Below, in pieces: positions 24,715 to 33,435 of a stretch of 47,768 nucleotides of DNA. This DNA is from SLJN01 sp964505385 (GTDB lineage: Bacteria > Bacteroidota > Rhodothermia > Balneolales > Natronogracilivirgulaceae): NCBI GenBank assembly GCA_964505385.1, contig CAZDIA010000022.1, forward strand, positions 1 through 47,768, in the 5' to 3' direction. Under the pieces are notes generated by a model. It was not told where the DNA came from. It was given only the letters and a program-made list of their open reading frames with translations, and searched no databases. The translations under genes were made by a program, and so were the position numbers. Each line of letters opens with the position of its first letter. Within the stretch, counting starts at the first letter, position 1.

Positions 24715-26280
24715 TTATTCCGAATTATCCGGACTATTGTTCCCAAATATCCCGGTTCTTATAAGATAGGACAAGTATCCTACGCTGATCACCACAACTG
24801 AGCCTATCAGGGTATATAACGTCCATGCTACCGGCAGACCTGATCCGGGCAGAAATTCCTGTATCACTCCTTCAACAAGGTAAAGCATTACCAGCAGTCC
24901 GGTGAAAAAACCAATTGAAGCGTCTGTGATATTCGGTTTGGTAGTAAACAGGCCAAACAGAAATACACCTAACAATCCGCCATATGTATATGAAGCAATT
25001 TCAAGGCCGAGCTCCACTACGGCAGGTTGCTCTTCTTCCGCCTGTACCTGAAGCATTGCAAAAATAAATGCGGAACCGGTAATAACTATGCCCCAAAACA
25101 CGGTCATGGCGCGGGAAATCCACAGGTCTTTCTGTGCTGAATTATCCTGCCCGAAATAGGGTTTGTACAAGTCCAATGTTGTGGCAGAAGCCAGCGAGTT
25201 GAGAGATGAACTAAGTGTACTCATGGCCGCTGCAAACAATGCGGCAACTATAAGACCTGATATACCTACCGGCAACTCCTGGATGATGAACATTGCAAAA
25301 ATCTCATCCATATTGGATAAGCCAAGCTCCTCGGGAGTCTGAGCGTCATAAAAACTATAAAGCAACAGGCCGATGAAGAGGAACAAAGCAAACTGAGCAC
25401 AGGCAACAATACCACTTCCTATCAATGCTTTCTGACTCTCACGCAAAGAGCTGGTGGTAAGCAAACGCTGTACAATCAGGTGATCAGTACCGTGAGAAGC
25501 AAGTGAGAATATGGCACCACCAATCACCGCTGTAAAAAAAGCATATGGATTCATTATGGAATCAGTAAACGAACCACCAAAGTCGATGAGCTGTAATTTT
25601 CCTTCAGCATAGGCAGTACTCATAGCCTCCCCCACGCCTCCGGTAATATTTGCAGCAAGAATGAAAATCGCCAAAATGGCCCCTCCTACATAGATGGTCA
25701 TCTGCATCACATCCATCCATACCACCGCTTTAATCCCCCCGATAAATGTATAAATTATCGTAATACCTGCTATGGCTGATATGGCAATAAGATAGACATT
25801 CAGGTCGCTCATCTCGGTAAAGGCACCACCGAGACGTAAAATAACGGCAAGGGGTATCGCTGTGGCAAAAAGGCGAACTCCATCCGCCAGAAGGCGGGTT
25901 ATCATAAAGGTTGAGCTGGTGATATTCCGCATCGTTCCACCAAAGCGAGCAGCAAGATACTGATAAGCGGTGGTCAGCTTGCCTTCATAGTAAGCGGGCA
26001 GAAATATCATACTTACTACTATCCGGCCAAGAATATATCCGAATGTTATTTGCAAAAAAGTTATATCATCCCCGTATGCAACAGCTGGTATACTAATGAA
26101 AGTGAGTGTACTGGTTTCAGTGGCAACCACAGATATTAATACTGCCCACCAAGGCATATTTCTGCTGCCCAAAAAATAGTCGGAAGTTGACTTCTGGGCT
26201 CCGGCCGCATATATACCCAACAGCGCTACAGCAATAAGATATACGACGATTACAATGTAATCAACTACTACAAATTCCAC
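24715..26280 (-). CDS. Sodium:solute symporter (SSS family)
   Basis: A 521-residue membrane transporter with about 13-14 hydrophobic segments. It begins with GTG (26280-26278) giving MEFVVVDYIVIVVYL. The motif DYFLGSRNMPWWAVLIS after helix 1, and ATETSTLTF in helix 2, are typical of SSS/SLC5 sodium-coupled carriers such as those for sugars, sialic acid and inositol. A sodium-site region with AAMSTLSSSLNSLAS occurs near residue 345-360, another SSS hallmark. Its position upstream of the NagB fusion on the same strand suggests amino-sugar uptake, but the long gap and hairpin between them weaken the operon argument. Confidence 0.92.
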   Translation of the reverse strand: MEFVVVDYIVIVVYLIAVALLGIYAAGAQKSTSDYFLGSRNMPWWAVLISVVATETSTLTFISIPAVAYGDDITFLQITFGYILGRIVVSMIFLPAYYEGKLTTAYQYLAARFGGTMRNITSSTFMITRLLADGVRLFATAIPLAVILRLGGAFTEMSDLNVYLIAISAIAGITIIYTFIGGIKAVVWMDVMQMTIYVGGAILAIFILAANITGGVGEAMSTAYAEGKLQLIDFGGSFTDSIMNPYAFFTAVIGGAIFSLASHGTDHLIVQRLLTTSSLRESQKALIGSGIVACAQFALFLFIGLLLYSFYDAQTPEELGLSNMDEIFAMFIIQELPVGISGLIVAALFAAAMSTLSSSLNSLASATTLDLYKPYFGQDNSAQKDLWISRAMTVFWGIVITGSAFIFAMLQVQAEEEQPAVVELGLEIASYTYGGLLGVFLFGLFTTKPNITDASIGFFTGLLVMLYLVEGVIQEFLPGSGLPVAWTLYTLIGSVVVISVGYLSYLIRTGIFGNNSPDNSE

Positions 26281-26497
26281 GTTAATTTATCTCCCGGTCG
26301 TTAATTAAATAATTGCCTGATTTCGACCAATTGAGAAATACGAAATCTGCCGGAAAACCTCAACATGGATTTTAACCTAAATTTGGTTTCTAACTTTCTG
26401 ATCCGATCTACGTATAGTATCGATGGTATCAGCGATAAAATTTGCCCTTATATTATGCAACTGATGAATCAGGAATCACCCCAAACTGTTAACAGCT

Positions 26498-27259
26498 ATG
26501 AATTTAAAAGTTATTTTCACTTTGCTACCATTCATGATTAGTATATCAGGATGCTATACAGCTACTAACACCAGTTATAGTACGATTACACATGAGCGGT
26601 ACGATGAGGCTGTGGCACTAACCGGGGCAGAACGAAATCTCAATGAGTTTGAAAAAATCCAACTTAGCGGAAACTTTAAAAGCACCATTATACCCTCTGA
26701 TAGCTCACATATCACTATAAAAGGTGATGATGTGGATCGTGTGCTTACCGTAGTTGAAGATGAAGTGCTTTATGTTGAGCAGGAGCAACGGCTTGGCTTA
26801 TCTACCAGATCTCCCCGGGTAGAGCTGATCATTGAGTCGCCTCTTGATATAACCGAATTAAGTTTGAGCGGCTCCAATAATTCACACCTGACTAATGGTG
26901 ATAATCTGAGACACCTTAAGCTTTCCGGTTCCACAAGATTAAAAGCGGATGATATCGAAACAGAATTTCTCAGCATTCGCGGAAGCGGTAGTTCAAGGAT
27001 TGAAGCAAATGGATTCGCAGATGAACTGGAAATGAGGCTGTCAGGTTCATCCAGTTTACAGGCAGAGCATCTCAGGTCTGAAAACTCGATTATTCGTACC
27101 GGAGGATCAAGCAGAATCACACTTTATGTTAGTGAACAGCTTGATGTGCGCTCTTCAGGATCTTCCCGTGTTTACTATGGTGGCTCTCCATCAAAAGTTG
27201 AGACTACAACAAGCGGCAGTTCAAGAGTGCAGCCTATGGATAAGGTAAGCAGTAAATAA
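26498..27259 (+). CDS. GIN-domain (DUF2807) lipoprotein
   Basis: A 253-residue protein with a lipoprotein signal ending ISGC (Cys19). The rest is a GIN/DUF2807 domain: FEKIQLSGNFKSTI at about 51-64, then a regular run of short beta-strand repeats with S-G-S-S-R/S at spaced intervals (SLSGSNNS, KLSGSTRL, RGSGSSRI, RLSGSSSL, RTGGSSRI, RSSGSSRV). Such proteins form a right-handed beta-helix-like fold on the cell surface of Bacteroidota and have no settled function; adhesion or sugar contact has been guessed. It stands alone and is followed by three stacked hairpins. Confidence 0.88.
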   Translation: MNLKVIFTLLPFMISISGCYTATNTSYSTITHERYDEAVALTGAERNLNEFEKIQLSGNFKSTIIPSDSSHITIKGDDVDRVLTVVEDEVLYVEQEQRLGLSTRSPRVELIIESPLDITELSLSGSNNSHLTNGDNLRHLKLSGSTRLKADDIETEFLSIRGSGSSRIEANGFADELEMRLSGSSSLQAEHLRSENSIIRTGGSSRITLYVSEQLDVRSSGSSRVYYGGSPSKVETTTSGSSRVQPMDKVSSK

Positions 27260-27272
27260 AACCGGTTTAAAA

Positions 27273-27312
27273 ATGTTACAAGCCGCGGTTATTAGACCGC
27301 GGCTTGTAACAT
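27273..27312. terminator. 17-pair perfect hairpin after the GIN gene
   Basis: ATGTTACAAGCCGCGGT (27273-27289) and ACCGCGGCTTGTAACAT (27296-27312) are exact reverse complements with a 6-base loop. It begins 13 bases after the GIN stop codon. The long perfect stem makes a strong transcript end, though no long T-tract follows directly. Confidence 0.7.
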
Positions 27313-27337
27313 ATTTGTATTTATTATGATATAAATG

Positions 27338-27369
27338 CTGACAGGTCCTTCGGACACTGTCAGATTTTT
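27338..27369 (+). repeat. Bulged hairpin repeat, copy B
   Basis: The stem CTGACAGGTCC/GGAC(A)CTGTCAG has a TTC loop, one unpaired A at the same place as the unpaired G of copy A, and a TTTTT tract after it. One stem pair is T:A here where copy A has C:G, a compensated change. It should end rightward transcripts from the GIN gene. Confidence 0.75.
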
Positions 27370-27375
27370 AAACTC

Positions 27376-27407
27376 CGGCCAGCGTCCATCGGACCTGTCG
27401 GCGTTTA
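27376..27407 (-). repeat. Bulged hairpin repeat, copy C (inverted)
   Basis: Read on the minus strand this is AAACGCCGACAGGTCC, loop GAT, GGACGCTGGCC, closely like copy A but with two stem mismatches. It lies 6-7 bases after copy B in opposite orientation and faces the PQQ-type dehydrogenase gene that converges from the right. Confidence 0.7.
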
Positions 27408-27471
27408 TCATTACTCCAACCTTTTTAAAACCTGTTTGGCCTTCGGCTTGTCCGGTTTAGGTTGTGAAGAC

Positions 27472-28665
27472 TTAATCACGAGGTTCTATGCGGTACAAAC
27501 CACCGTCGCTGTGATCTGTTAAAACATAAATGTTTCCATTCGGCCCTTCGCGCACATCGCGGATTCGCCCGATTTCCTGAAGAAGTAATTCTTCATCGTG
27601 AAATACTTCATACTGGCCCTCATATTCCCCGATCACCAGACGACGAATACGTTCTGCACGTAGGCCACCGGCTAACAAATTGCCTTCCCAATTGGGAAAG
27701 TTATCCGCTGTAATCAGTGCCAGACCTGAGGGTGCAAGGGTAGGAAGTAATTCATAAACGGGGTCTTCCATACCGTCTTTGCGGCGCGATTCAGCATGTG
27801 GAAACTCTTCTTCTGTCCTGTAATCAAGTCCTAAAGTTGCTACCGGCCATCCGTAATTAAGCCCCGGTTCAATATAATTTAGTTCATCACCACCACGGGG
27901 TCCATGTTCGGTTACCCAGATCTCATTAGTCTCAGGATCTACTACCAATCCCTGGACATTGCGAAGCCCATAAGAATAGATTTCATCAAGCGCATTATCA
28001 TCTCCAACAAAAGGATTATCTGATGCTGCAGATCCATCATCATTTAATCTTAGTAATGTACCGGCATGGTCATTTTTATCTTGAGCTCTTGGAGGATCGG
28101 CACCGCGATCTCCGATACTCATCAACAGATAACCATCATTTGTCCACGCAAGCCTGGACCCATAATGCCGCCCCGGACCTGAAAATTCATTTTGAACAAA
28201 AATATCCTCTACATTTACAAGCTCTTCACCTTCAAGCTGCCCACGGGCTAATGCGGTTGCTGTGTTTTCATCATCTCCCGGTTTGGAATAGGTAAGATAC
28301 ACCCATCCGTTATCTTCATATTCCGGATGAAGCGAGACTTCCATCAAACCTCCCTGACCATTGGCCGCAATTTCCGGCAAACCGGTTACTTCGGTTACTG
28401 AACCATCCTCCGTTACAAGATTGAGCCTTCCGGGCCGCTCGGTAACCAGCTTTCTGCCATCCGGTTTAAATGCCACAGACCAGGGATGTTCAAATTCAGC
28501 AACCCTGGTAAGCAGCATACTTTCATACTCGCTATTCAGTTCCTTGGGCTCCATGTCAATATCATTGTTATTATTATTTGGCTGATTTTGTGCCTCCGGT
28601 GCACATCCATAACCAAATAAAAGAAAAGCTCCAAGAACAAAAGTTAGCTTATTCATTTTATTCAT
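27472..28665 (-). CDS. PQQ-dependent sugar dehydrogenase-type lipoprotein
   Basis: A 397-residue exported protein, lipidated at Cys21 (GYGC), followed by an Asn-rich linker. The body is a six-bladed beta-propeller of the glucose/sorbosone dehydrogenase (GSDH, YliI/Asd) family: FEHPWSVAFKPDGRKLVTERPGRL near residue 55, GPGRHYGSRLAW, GLRNVQGLVVDP, WVTEHGPRGGDELN and a C-terminal blade with IGRIRDVREGPNGNIYVLTD. Members oxidise sugars outside the cytoplasm with PQQ and calcium. No PQQ synthesis genes are in the window. Monocistronic; its 3' end is at hairpin copy C. Confidence 0.9.
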   Translation of the reverse strand: MNKMNKLTFVLGAFLLFGYGCAPEAQNQPNNNNNDIDMEPKELNSEYESMLLTRVAEFEHPWSVAFKPDGRKLVTERPGRLNLVTEDGSVTEVTGLPEIAANGQGGLMEVSLHPEYEDNGWVYLTYSKPGDDENTATALARGQLEGEELVNVEDIFVQNEFSGPGRHYGSRLAWTNDGYLLMSIGDRGADPPRAQDKNDHAGTLLRLNDDGSAASDNPFVGDDNALDEIYSYGLRNVQGLVVDPETNEIWVTEHGPRGGDELNYIEPGLNYGWPVATLGLDYRTEEEFPHAESRRKDGMEDPVYELLPTLAPSGLALITADNFPNWEGNLLAGGLRAERIRRLVIGEYEGQYEVFHDEELLLQEIGRIRDVREGPNGNIYVLTDHSDGGLYRIEPRD

Positions 28666-28800
28666 ACAGAATCCTTTTTTGATTAGATTAGTTTATCCCG
28701 AATATGTGACTTGTTTATCTACTTCAGTTAACCAAAAAGTTCAAACTTGAAGTTTCCTTTAAAAACTACCCAATCCCGATACTATTGCAAACACATTTGT

Positions 28801-30051
28801 TCAAATTTCCGGGGTAACACTCCCTTTCAAAAGTTTGATCTGGTAAGAACTTCCCGGTTTGGTCCATCCTAAATAAATATTCGACCCTACCCGGGCCATA
28901 CGGGGAAATCCGGAAGCACGGTCGGCAAGATAACTTCCTGAAGCAAGCTTCTGCGGAGTACCTTTTTCACCGTTTTTGTTTATTAACCTGGCCTTTAATA
29001 AGGTTTCATCGTCCTGCTGCTCAATCCATGAGACTACAGCCGTTTGCCGGTTAATCATTCTCAAATCTACTCTTCCCAAAGCATTACCTATGTGAATCTC
29101 CACCGGTGCAGTAAAGCTGTTGCCATGATCATCAGAAAATGCAACCCGGGTTTTCGGATTATCCGAAGGTGAGGTAAACCATGCTGTACCAATCACATCT
29201 TCATAAGAGTCGGCAGCCGGGCCGTTAACGGGGCACCCATGCACCTGCCAACCATCATCAAACAAATACTGCGGCTCACTCCACTCATGCCGGTCAAAAT
29301 TATAGGCTACTACCGAGATATTTCGTGTTTCATCATCAGCACGATCGCGATAAAAAAACTGCGCAGCTTCGGAAGTTTGCGTAGAGGCGGTCGGGCAGCA
29401 TTCACATACCCGGCGATCAAGTGGCGCTTTCTTCTGTACCCCATCTGAAGGATCCACCATTGCATGCATCAGCATCATATCTCCATTTCCATGGCTATCA
29501 TGATCAGACCTTTCATCATCATCTGAACTTTCCATTTGACGCCCGTCCAGCCAGATAGTTATGACCTTATCTTCCATGTATGGCTCCATAGATGCAAAAC
29601 CATGCTCTGTAAGGGTGCCATCTTCATGCGGGATGAGCGAATCGTTCCACCGACCGTCCATTTTGCTGATGAAATTCAAATCGTATTCAAAAGTCCCCGG
29701 ACCGCTGCTGGTCATGAAACTCATCATTATACTGCCATTTTCGGATGATCCTATTACCGGGAAATCAGCCCAGTTTACAAACCAGTCGCGTCCTTCGGTT
29801 ACCTGTTCGCTATTAGAAAAAGAACCATCATTGAGGCTTCCAAGATAGAGCCGGGTAGTTTCGTCATCTATTACAGATTGCCAGCCTACCAGCAAGGAAT
29901 CGCCTTGTTCGTGTAAATATGGAAACCGGGCGTCGGCATCTGTTGGTGAATCGATTTCTTCGAAGGAAGAAAATGGTTTGGGGAGCTCTTGCTGCTCACA
30001 ACCAACAAGTAATAAAATCACCAATAAAAAAACAGGAGTGCGCTGCAACAT
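28801..30051 (-). CDS. Sialidase-like beta-propeller lipoprotein with CxCC motif
   Basis: A 416-residue protein with a lipoprotein signal (LLLVGC, Cys18). Repeated segments such as RTRVAFSDDHGNSFTAP-like TRVAFSDDHGNSF resemble the Asp-box of sialidase/BNR propellers. Two cysteine sites stand out: CECC at 216-219 in RVCECCPT, and C273 in HGCPVNGP. The pattern C(E/D)CCP-T ... YRDR ... CPVNGP recurs in a family of exported proteins of unknown function in several phyla, and could bind a metal. A His/Asp-rich insert at about 176-190 (ESSDDDERSDHDSHGNG) is also metal-like. The gene lies upstream of the PQQ dehydrogenase on the same strand with a 135-base gap. Confidence 0.7.
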   Translation of the reverse strand: MLQRTPVFLLVILLLVGCEQQELPKPFSSFEEIDSPTDADARFPYLHEQGDSLLVGWQSVIDDETTRLYLGSLNDGSFSNSEQVTEGRDWFVNWADFPVIGSSENGSIMMSFMTSSGPGTFEYDLNFISKMDGRWNDSLIPHEDGTLTEHGFASMEPYMEDKVITIWLDGRQMESSDDDERSDHDSHGNGDMMLMHAMVDPSDGVQKKAPLDRRVCECCPTASTQTSEAAQFFYRDRADDETRNISVVAYNFDRHEWSEPQYLFDDGWQVHGCPVNGPAADSYEDVIGTAWFTSPSDNPKTRVAFSDDHGNSFTAPVEIHIGNALGRVDLRMINRQTAVVSWIEQQDDETLLKARLINKNGEKGTPQKLASGSYLADRASGFPRMARVGSNIYLGWTKPGSSYQIKLLKGSVTPEI

Positions 30052-30221
30052 AAATCAGCAATTATATAAGATGGTTTCTTTTAATGTAACCAGCCTTCTT
30101 TTTTTTACCAAGAAGATATTTTCATTACTTTCCACCATAATTTTATGCCAATTAGTTCATTATTTTTCAAATACCGGTCTTCTGAAATTATTTATTTACA
30201 ATAAGGTGCGGAGTAATTTCT

Positions 30222-31115
30222 TTGAGCTTCAACAACGAACCATTTCTTATCATACTAAACACCGGAGCTCACCGAGTTTTACATAATACCGGAATAGCTA
30301 ATTTAAAAGAGTGTCTTTCTCGCCACGGCATCAACTATGAAATCAGTAAAACTTCTTCACACTTCGAATCAAAAGTGGTAGCCAAAGAGGCTGCCGGGTC
30401 ACGTAAGACCATAGTTGCTGCAGGCGGGGACGGTACCATCAGCTCTGTTGCAGCAGGACTTTCAGGTACTGATTCCACACTTGGTATTTTGCCTCTTGGT
30501 AGCGGAAATGATATTTCAAGAGGTTTGCGTATTCCACGAAATATTGAAAATGCGGTTAATTTGTTACATCATGGTACCATACATACGATTGATTTCGGTA
30601 CGTACCTCGATACGGGCGCATTCTTAAATACGCTTGGGTTCGGGTTTGATGGCAAAGTCAGTTATGATGCTTCAAATTCAACTCTATTTAAGGGCAGATT
30701 TAAATATATCTATGCTGTTTTGAAATCAATTTTCACATACCGCGCCTCCCGAATGACGGTTGAACTAAATGGTGAATCCTATTCAGACCGGTTTTTAATG
30801 GTAACCATTGCAAACGGTCCTGTTGAAGGCGGTGGCATCCGGATTGCACCTGAGGCCAGTTTAAAGGACGGCCTGTTTGATGTTGTAATGATTACTGACG
30901 TAGGGGCGCTGCGGCGAATCCCACTGTTATTGCGTATCTTAATCCGTGGAAACAAAAATGAAAAATGTATTCTTGTTCGCAGAAGTAGCTCCGTAATCAT
31001 TCAAAGTGATGAGCCTCAATATGTGCATGCTGACGGGGAACTCATTAGCAAATCACTGGATCAGATTACGGCAACAATCAAACCAGGGGTGGTACAGGTT
31101 ATTACCGGGTGGTAA
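30222..31115 (+). CDS. Diacylglycerol/lipid kinase family protein (DAGKc domain)
   Basis: A 297-residue cytosolic kinase. The nucleotide-binding signature is AAGGDGTISSVAAGL with GGDGT at 68-72, followed by LGILPLGSGNDISRGL, both diagnostic of the DAGK catalytic family (YegS, DgkB, BmrU). The C-terminal sandwich domain ends VHADGELI. Substrate may be diacylglycerol, phosphatidylglycerol or another lipid. The start is TTG at 30222; no ATG or GTG in frame lies nearby upstream. The stop codon is 3 bases from that of hutG, which converges on it, with no terminator between. Confidence 0.9.
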   Translation: MSFNNEPFLIILNTGAHRVLHNTGIANLKECLSRHGINYEISKTSSHFESKVVAKEAAGSRKTIVAAGGDGTISSVAAGLSGTDSTLGILPLGSGNDISRGLRIPRNIENAVNLLHHGTIHTIDFGTYLDTGAFLNTLGFGFDGKVSYDASNSTLFKGRFKYIYAVLKSIFTYRASRMTVELNGESYSDRFLMVTIANGPVEGGGIRIAPEASLKDGLFDVVMITDVGALRRIPLLLRILIRGNKNEKCILVRRSSSVIIQSDEPQYVHADGELISKSLDQITATIKPGVVQVITGW

Positions 31116-31118
31116 GGC

Positions 31119-32015
31119 TTATGCCGGCCTCGCGGACAACCCGCGCAGAAAATTCCAGACTCCCAGCGCAGCAAGCCGCACTGTCTGATCATCACGGTCG
31201 TATTCCGGGTTGACTTCAACCAAATCCATGGAGCGAACATCCTGGTTTTTGCCGGCTATATAAGTTGCCGTTAAAAACAGTGATTTTGACAATCCGTCAG
31301 GGCATGGAGCGCTCACCCCAGGCGCTTCAGACTGATCCAACGCATCCATATCAAATGTCGTGAGCAGGTTACCTTTTCGGCTGCTGTAAACATGTCTTAG
31401 CAGGATATCATCCACAACATCTTTAAAATAGGTTTGCCCGCTGTTATCTTCCATGTATCTTTTGTGATCAACAGCAGTAGCCTGAGGCTGCAAGCCTATC
31501 ACCTGATAAGATTTACATAACGAGTTGCTATCATCCAGTATCTGCCTGAAGGGGCTGCCCGAATGCCCTGCACCCTCTTTCAGCGGCCGTACATCCGCAT
31601 GTGCATCCAGATTGATGATATGATGGCTGATTTCCGCATTGCGATATCCGAGATAATGACCATAGCTTGTCTCATGGCCCCCACCCAGAATGATAACCGG
31701 CACGCCTTTCTCAAGCCAGGGTGCAACGGTATCCCCCAAATTTTGCTGCATTTCCTCCATAGTGCCCGAATCAATATTCCCCAGATCTTTTCCAAATGAA
31801 ACCAGTTTGATAAATGCTTCATCTTCCTGCGGAGGCGGGGTCATTTTTTCAAGATATGTGCGGATCAATGATGGTGCCCCGGATGTTCCTGCTCTGCCTC
31901 CATTCCGAACCACACCTTCATCAACCGGACAACCAATAATTACAAATGACGGGATGTCATCTTCAGCAAGCCTGGAACCTAAAATATTTTTAAATCGTGG
32001 ATCTTGTTTAGACAT
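31119..32015 (-). CDS. hutG: Formimidoylglutamase
   Basis: A 298-residue arginase-fold enzyme that splits N-formimino-L-glutamate to glutamate and formamide, the last step of histidine breakdown by this route. The manganese-binding motifs are GGGHETS (H114), DAHADVR (D137, H139, D141) and TFDMDALD near residue 220. The ending VEVNPEYDRDDQTVRLAA is typical of ureohydrolases. The hut neighbourhood settles the substrate among agmatinase, arginase and formimidoylglutamase. It is last in the leftward hut set, 181 bases after hutI, and may have its own promoter. Confidence 0.92.
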   Translation of the reverse strand: MSKQDPRFKNILGSRLAEDDIPSFVIIGCPVDEGVVRNGGRAGTSGAPSLIRTYLEKMTPPPQEDEAFIKLVSFGKDLGNIDSGTMEEMQQNLGDTVAPWLEKGVPVIILGGGHETSYGHYLGYRNAEISHHIINLDAHADVRPLKEGAGHSGSPFRQILDDSNSLCKSYQVIGLQPQATAVDHKRYMEDNSGQTYFKDVVDDILLRHVYSSRKGNLLTTFDMDALDQSEAPGVSAPCPDGLSKSLFLTATYIAGKNQDVRSMDLVEVNPEYDRDDQTVRLAALGVWNFLRGLSARPA

Positions 32016-32196
32016 AATTACTTCAGGATTTCATTTCTATTTCATCACACCATCAAAAATCTTTACTCTAACCCGGATAACCCAAAAGTATCAAAATGCG
32101 AAACAAGTAACCAAGCTCCCTTTGTTGCATTGATTATTGGAATTTTTTTGAGATTTGTTATTTGAAAATTGGCGGTTTCAGACCTCTGTTTCTTTG

Positions 32197-33435
32197 CTAA
32201 CTTTCATGCAAACATTCCCCGCCTGCCCAAACTCTTGCCGCGCAGTTTGGCTGGAAATGATACATCCACTGATTAACGGAATCCACATCCAGTTCTACAA
32301 AATCCGCTTTTTTACCTTTTTGGATTGATCCCGCAGTATCTTCCAGACCCAATGCTTTGGCGCCATAAATGGTTGCGCCTTTGAGCACTTCAGCGGGGGA
32401 CATATATTGCAATGTGCAGGCGATATGCATCGCCATCGGCAAGTGGTAGCTGGGAGCCGATCCCGGATTAAAATCAGTGGAAACGGCAACCGGCACCCCG
32501 GCTTCGATAAGCTCACGCGCGGGCAGCGGATCTTTGCGAAGATAATATGTTGCAAGCGGTAAACTCACCGCAATTGTGCCGGCTTCCTTCATTGCCTTGA
32601 TGCCATCATCCGAAATGCATTCAAGGTGATCTGCGGAAATCGCGCCAACTTTTGCGGCAAGCTCCGCGCCCCCGTTTGCCGTCAGCTGATCAGCATGCAG
32701 TTTGGGCGTCAATCCCTTGTTTTTCGCTTCGGTGAGTATACGCTCGGCCTCTTCATTGGTGAAGGCGGGCGCATCAGAAAATACATCACAGAATTCTGCC
32801 AGACCGCCGTCCACGACCTGGGGCAACATCTCATTGAGCACCAAATCAATATAGCTCTCCCTATCCTGTTTGTATTCAGGCGGGATCGCATGAGCTCCCA
32901 GAAAAGTTCGCAGAATACGCACGGATGACTCTTCCTTCAGTTTTTGATAAACCCGGAGTTGCTTTAACTCATCCTTAACCGTAAGCCCATACCCGCTTTT
33001 ACATTCGATTGTGGTAACTCCAAGTTGTGTAATCAGATCAAGAAGTTTCGCACTTTTGTTATAAAGTTTATCCTCCGGAATTTCCCGGGTGGATTTCATC
33101 GTGCTCAATATACCACCTCCGGCTGAAGCAATTTCTTCATAGGTGCGTCCGAGCGACCGCATTTCGAATTCATCCGGCCGCCAACCTCCAAATGCGAGAT
33201 GCGTGTGGCAATCCACCAGACCGGGTATTACTAATCTGTTTCCGGCATCATAAACTTCCTGAATTTCCTCGAATTCCGGCAGATCAATTTCCGCGCCGGC
33301 CCACACAATCGTATCACCTTTCCAGGCGATAGCAGCATTATCAATTAATTCAAGATGATCCTGTCCTCCGTTTTCAGGGCAGACAGCCAGTGTGCCGATA
33401 TTTTTTAGCAGTTTCACTATTTCAGGATTTGGCAT
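32197..33435 (-). CDS. hutI: Imidazolonepropionase
   Basis: A 412-residue amidohydrolase that opens the imidazolone ring of 4-imidazolone-5-propanoate to give N-formimino-L-glutamate. Zinc ligands are H77 and H79 in DCHTHLAFGG, with later KLHADQ, ADHLE and STDFNPGSAPS, all in family order. It overlaps hutH by 19 bases, so the two are cotranscribed and translation is coupled. Length is normal. Confidence 0.96.
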   Translation of the reverse strand: MPNPEIVKLLKNIGTLAVCPENGGQDHLELIDNAAIAWKGDTIVWAGAEIDLPEFEEIQEVYDAGNRLVIPGLVDCHTHLAFGGWRPDEFEMRSLGRTYEEIASAGGGILSTMKSTREIPEDKLYNKSAKLLDLITQLGVTTIECKSGYGLTVKDELKQLRVYQKLKEESSVRILRTFLGAHAIPPEYKQDRESYIDLVLNEMLPQVVDGGLAEFCDVFSDAPAFTNEEAERILTEAKNKGLTPKLHADQLTANGGAELAAKVGAISADHLECISDDGIKAMKEAGTIAVSLPLATYYLRKDPLPARELIEAGVPVAVSTDFNPGSAPSYHLPMAMHIACTLQYMSPAEVLKGATIYGAKALGLEDTAGSIQKGKKADFVELDVDSVNQWMYHFQPNCAARVWAGGECLHES

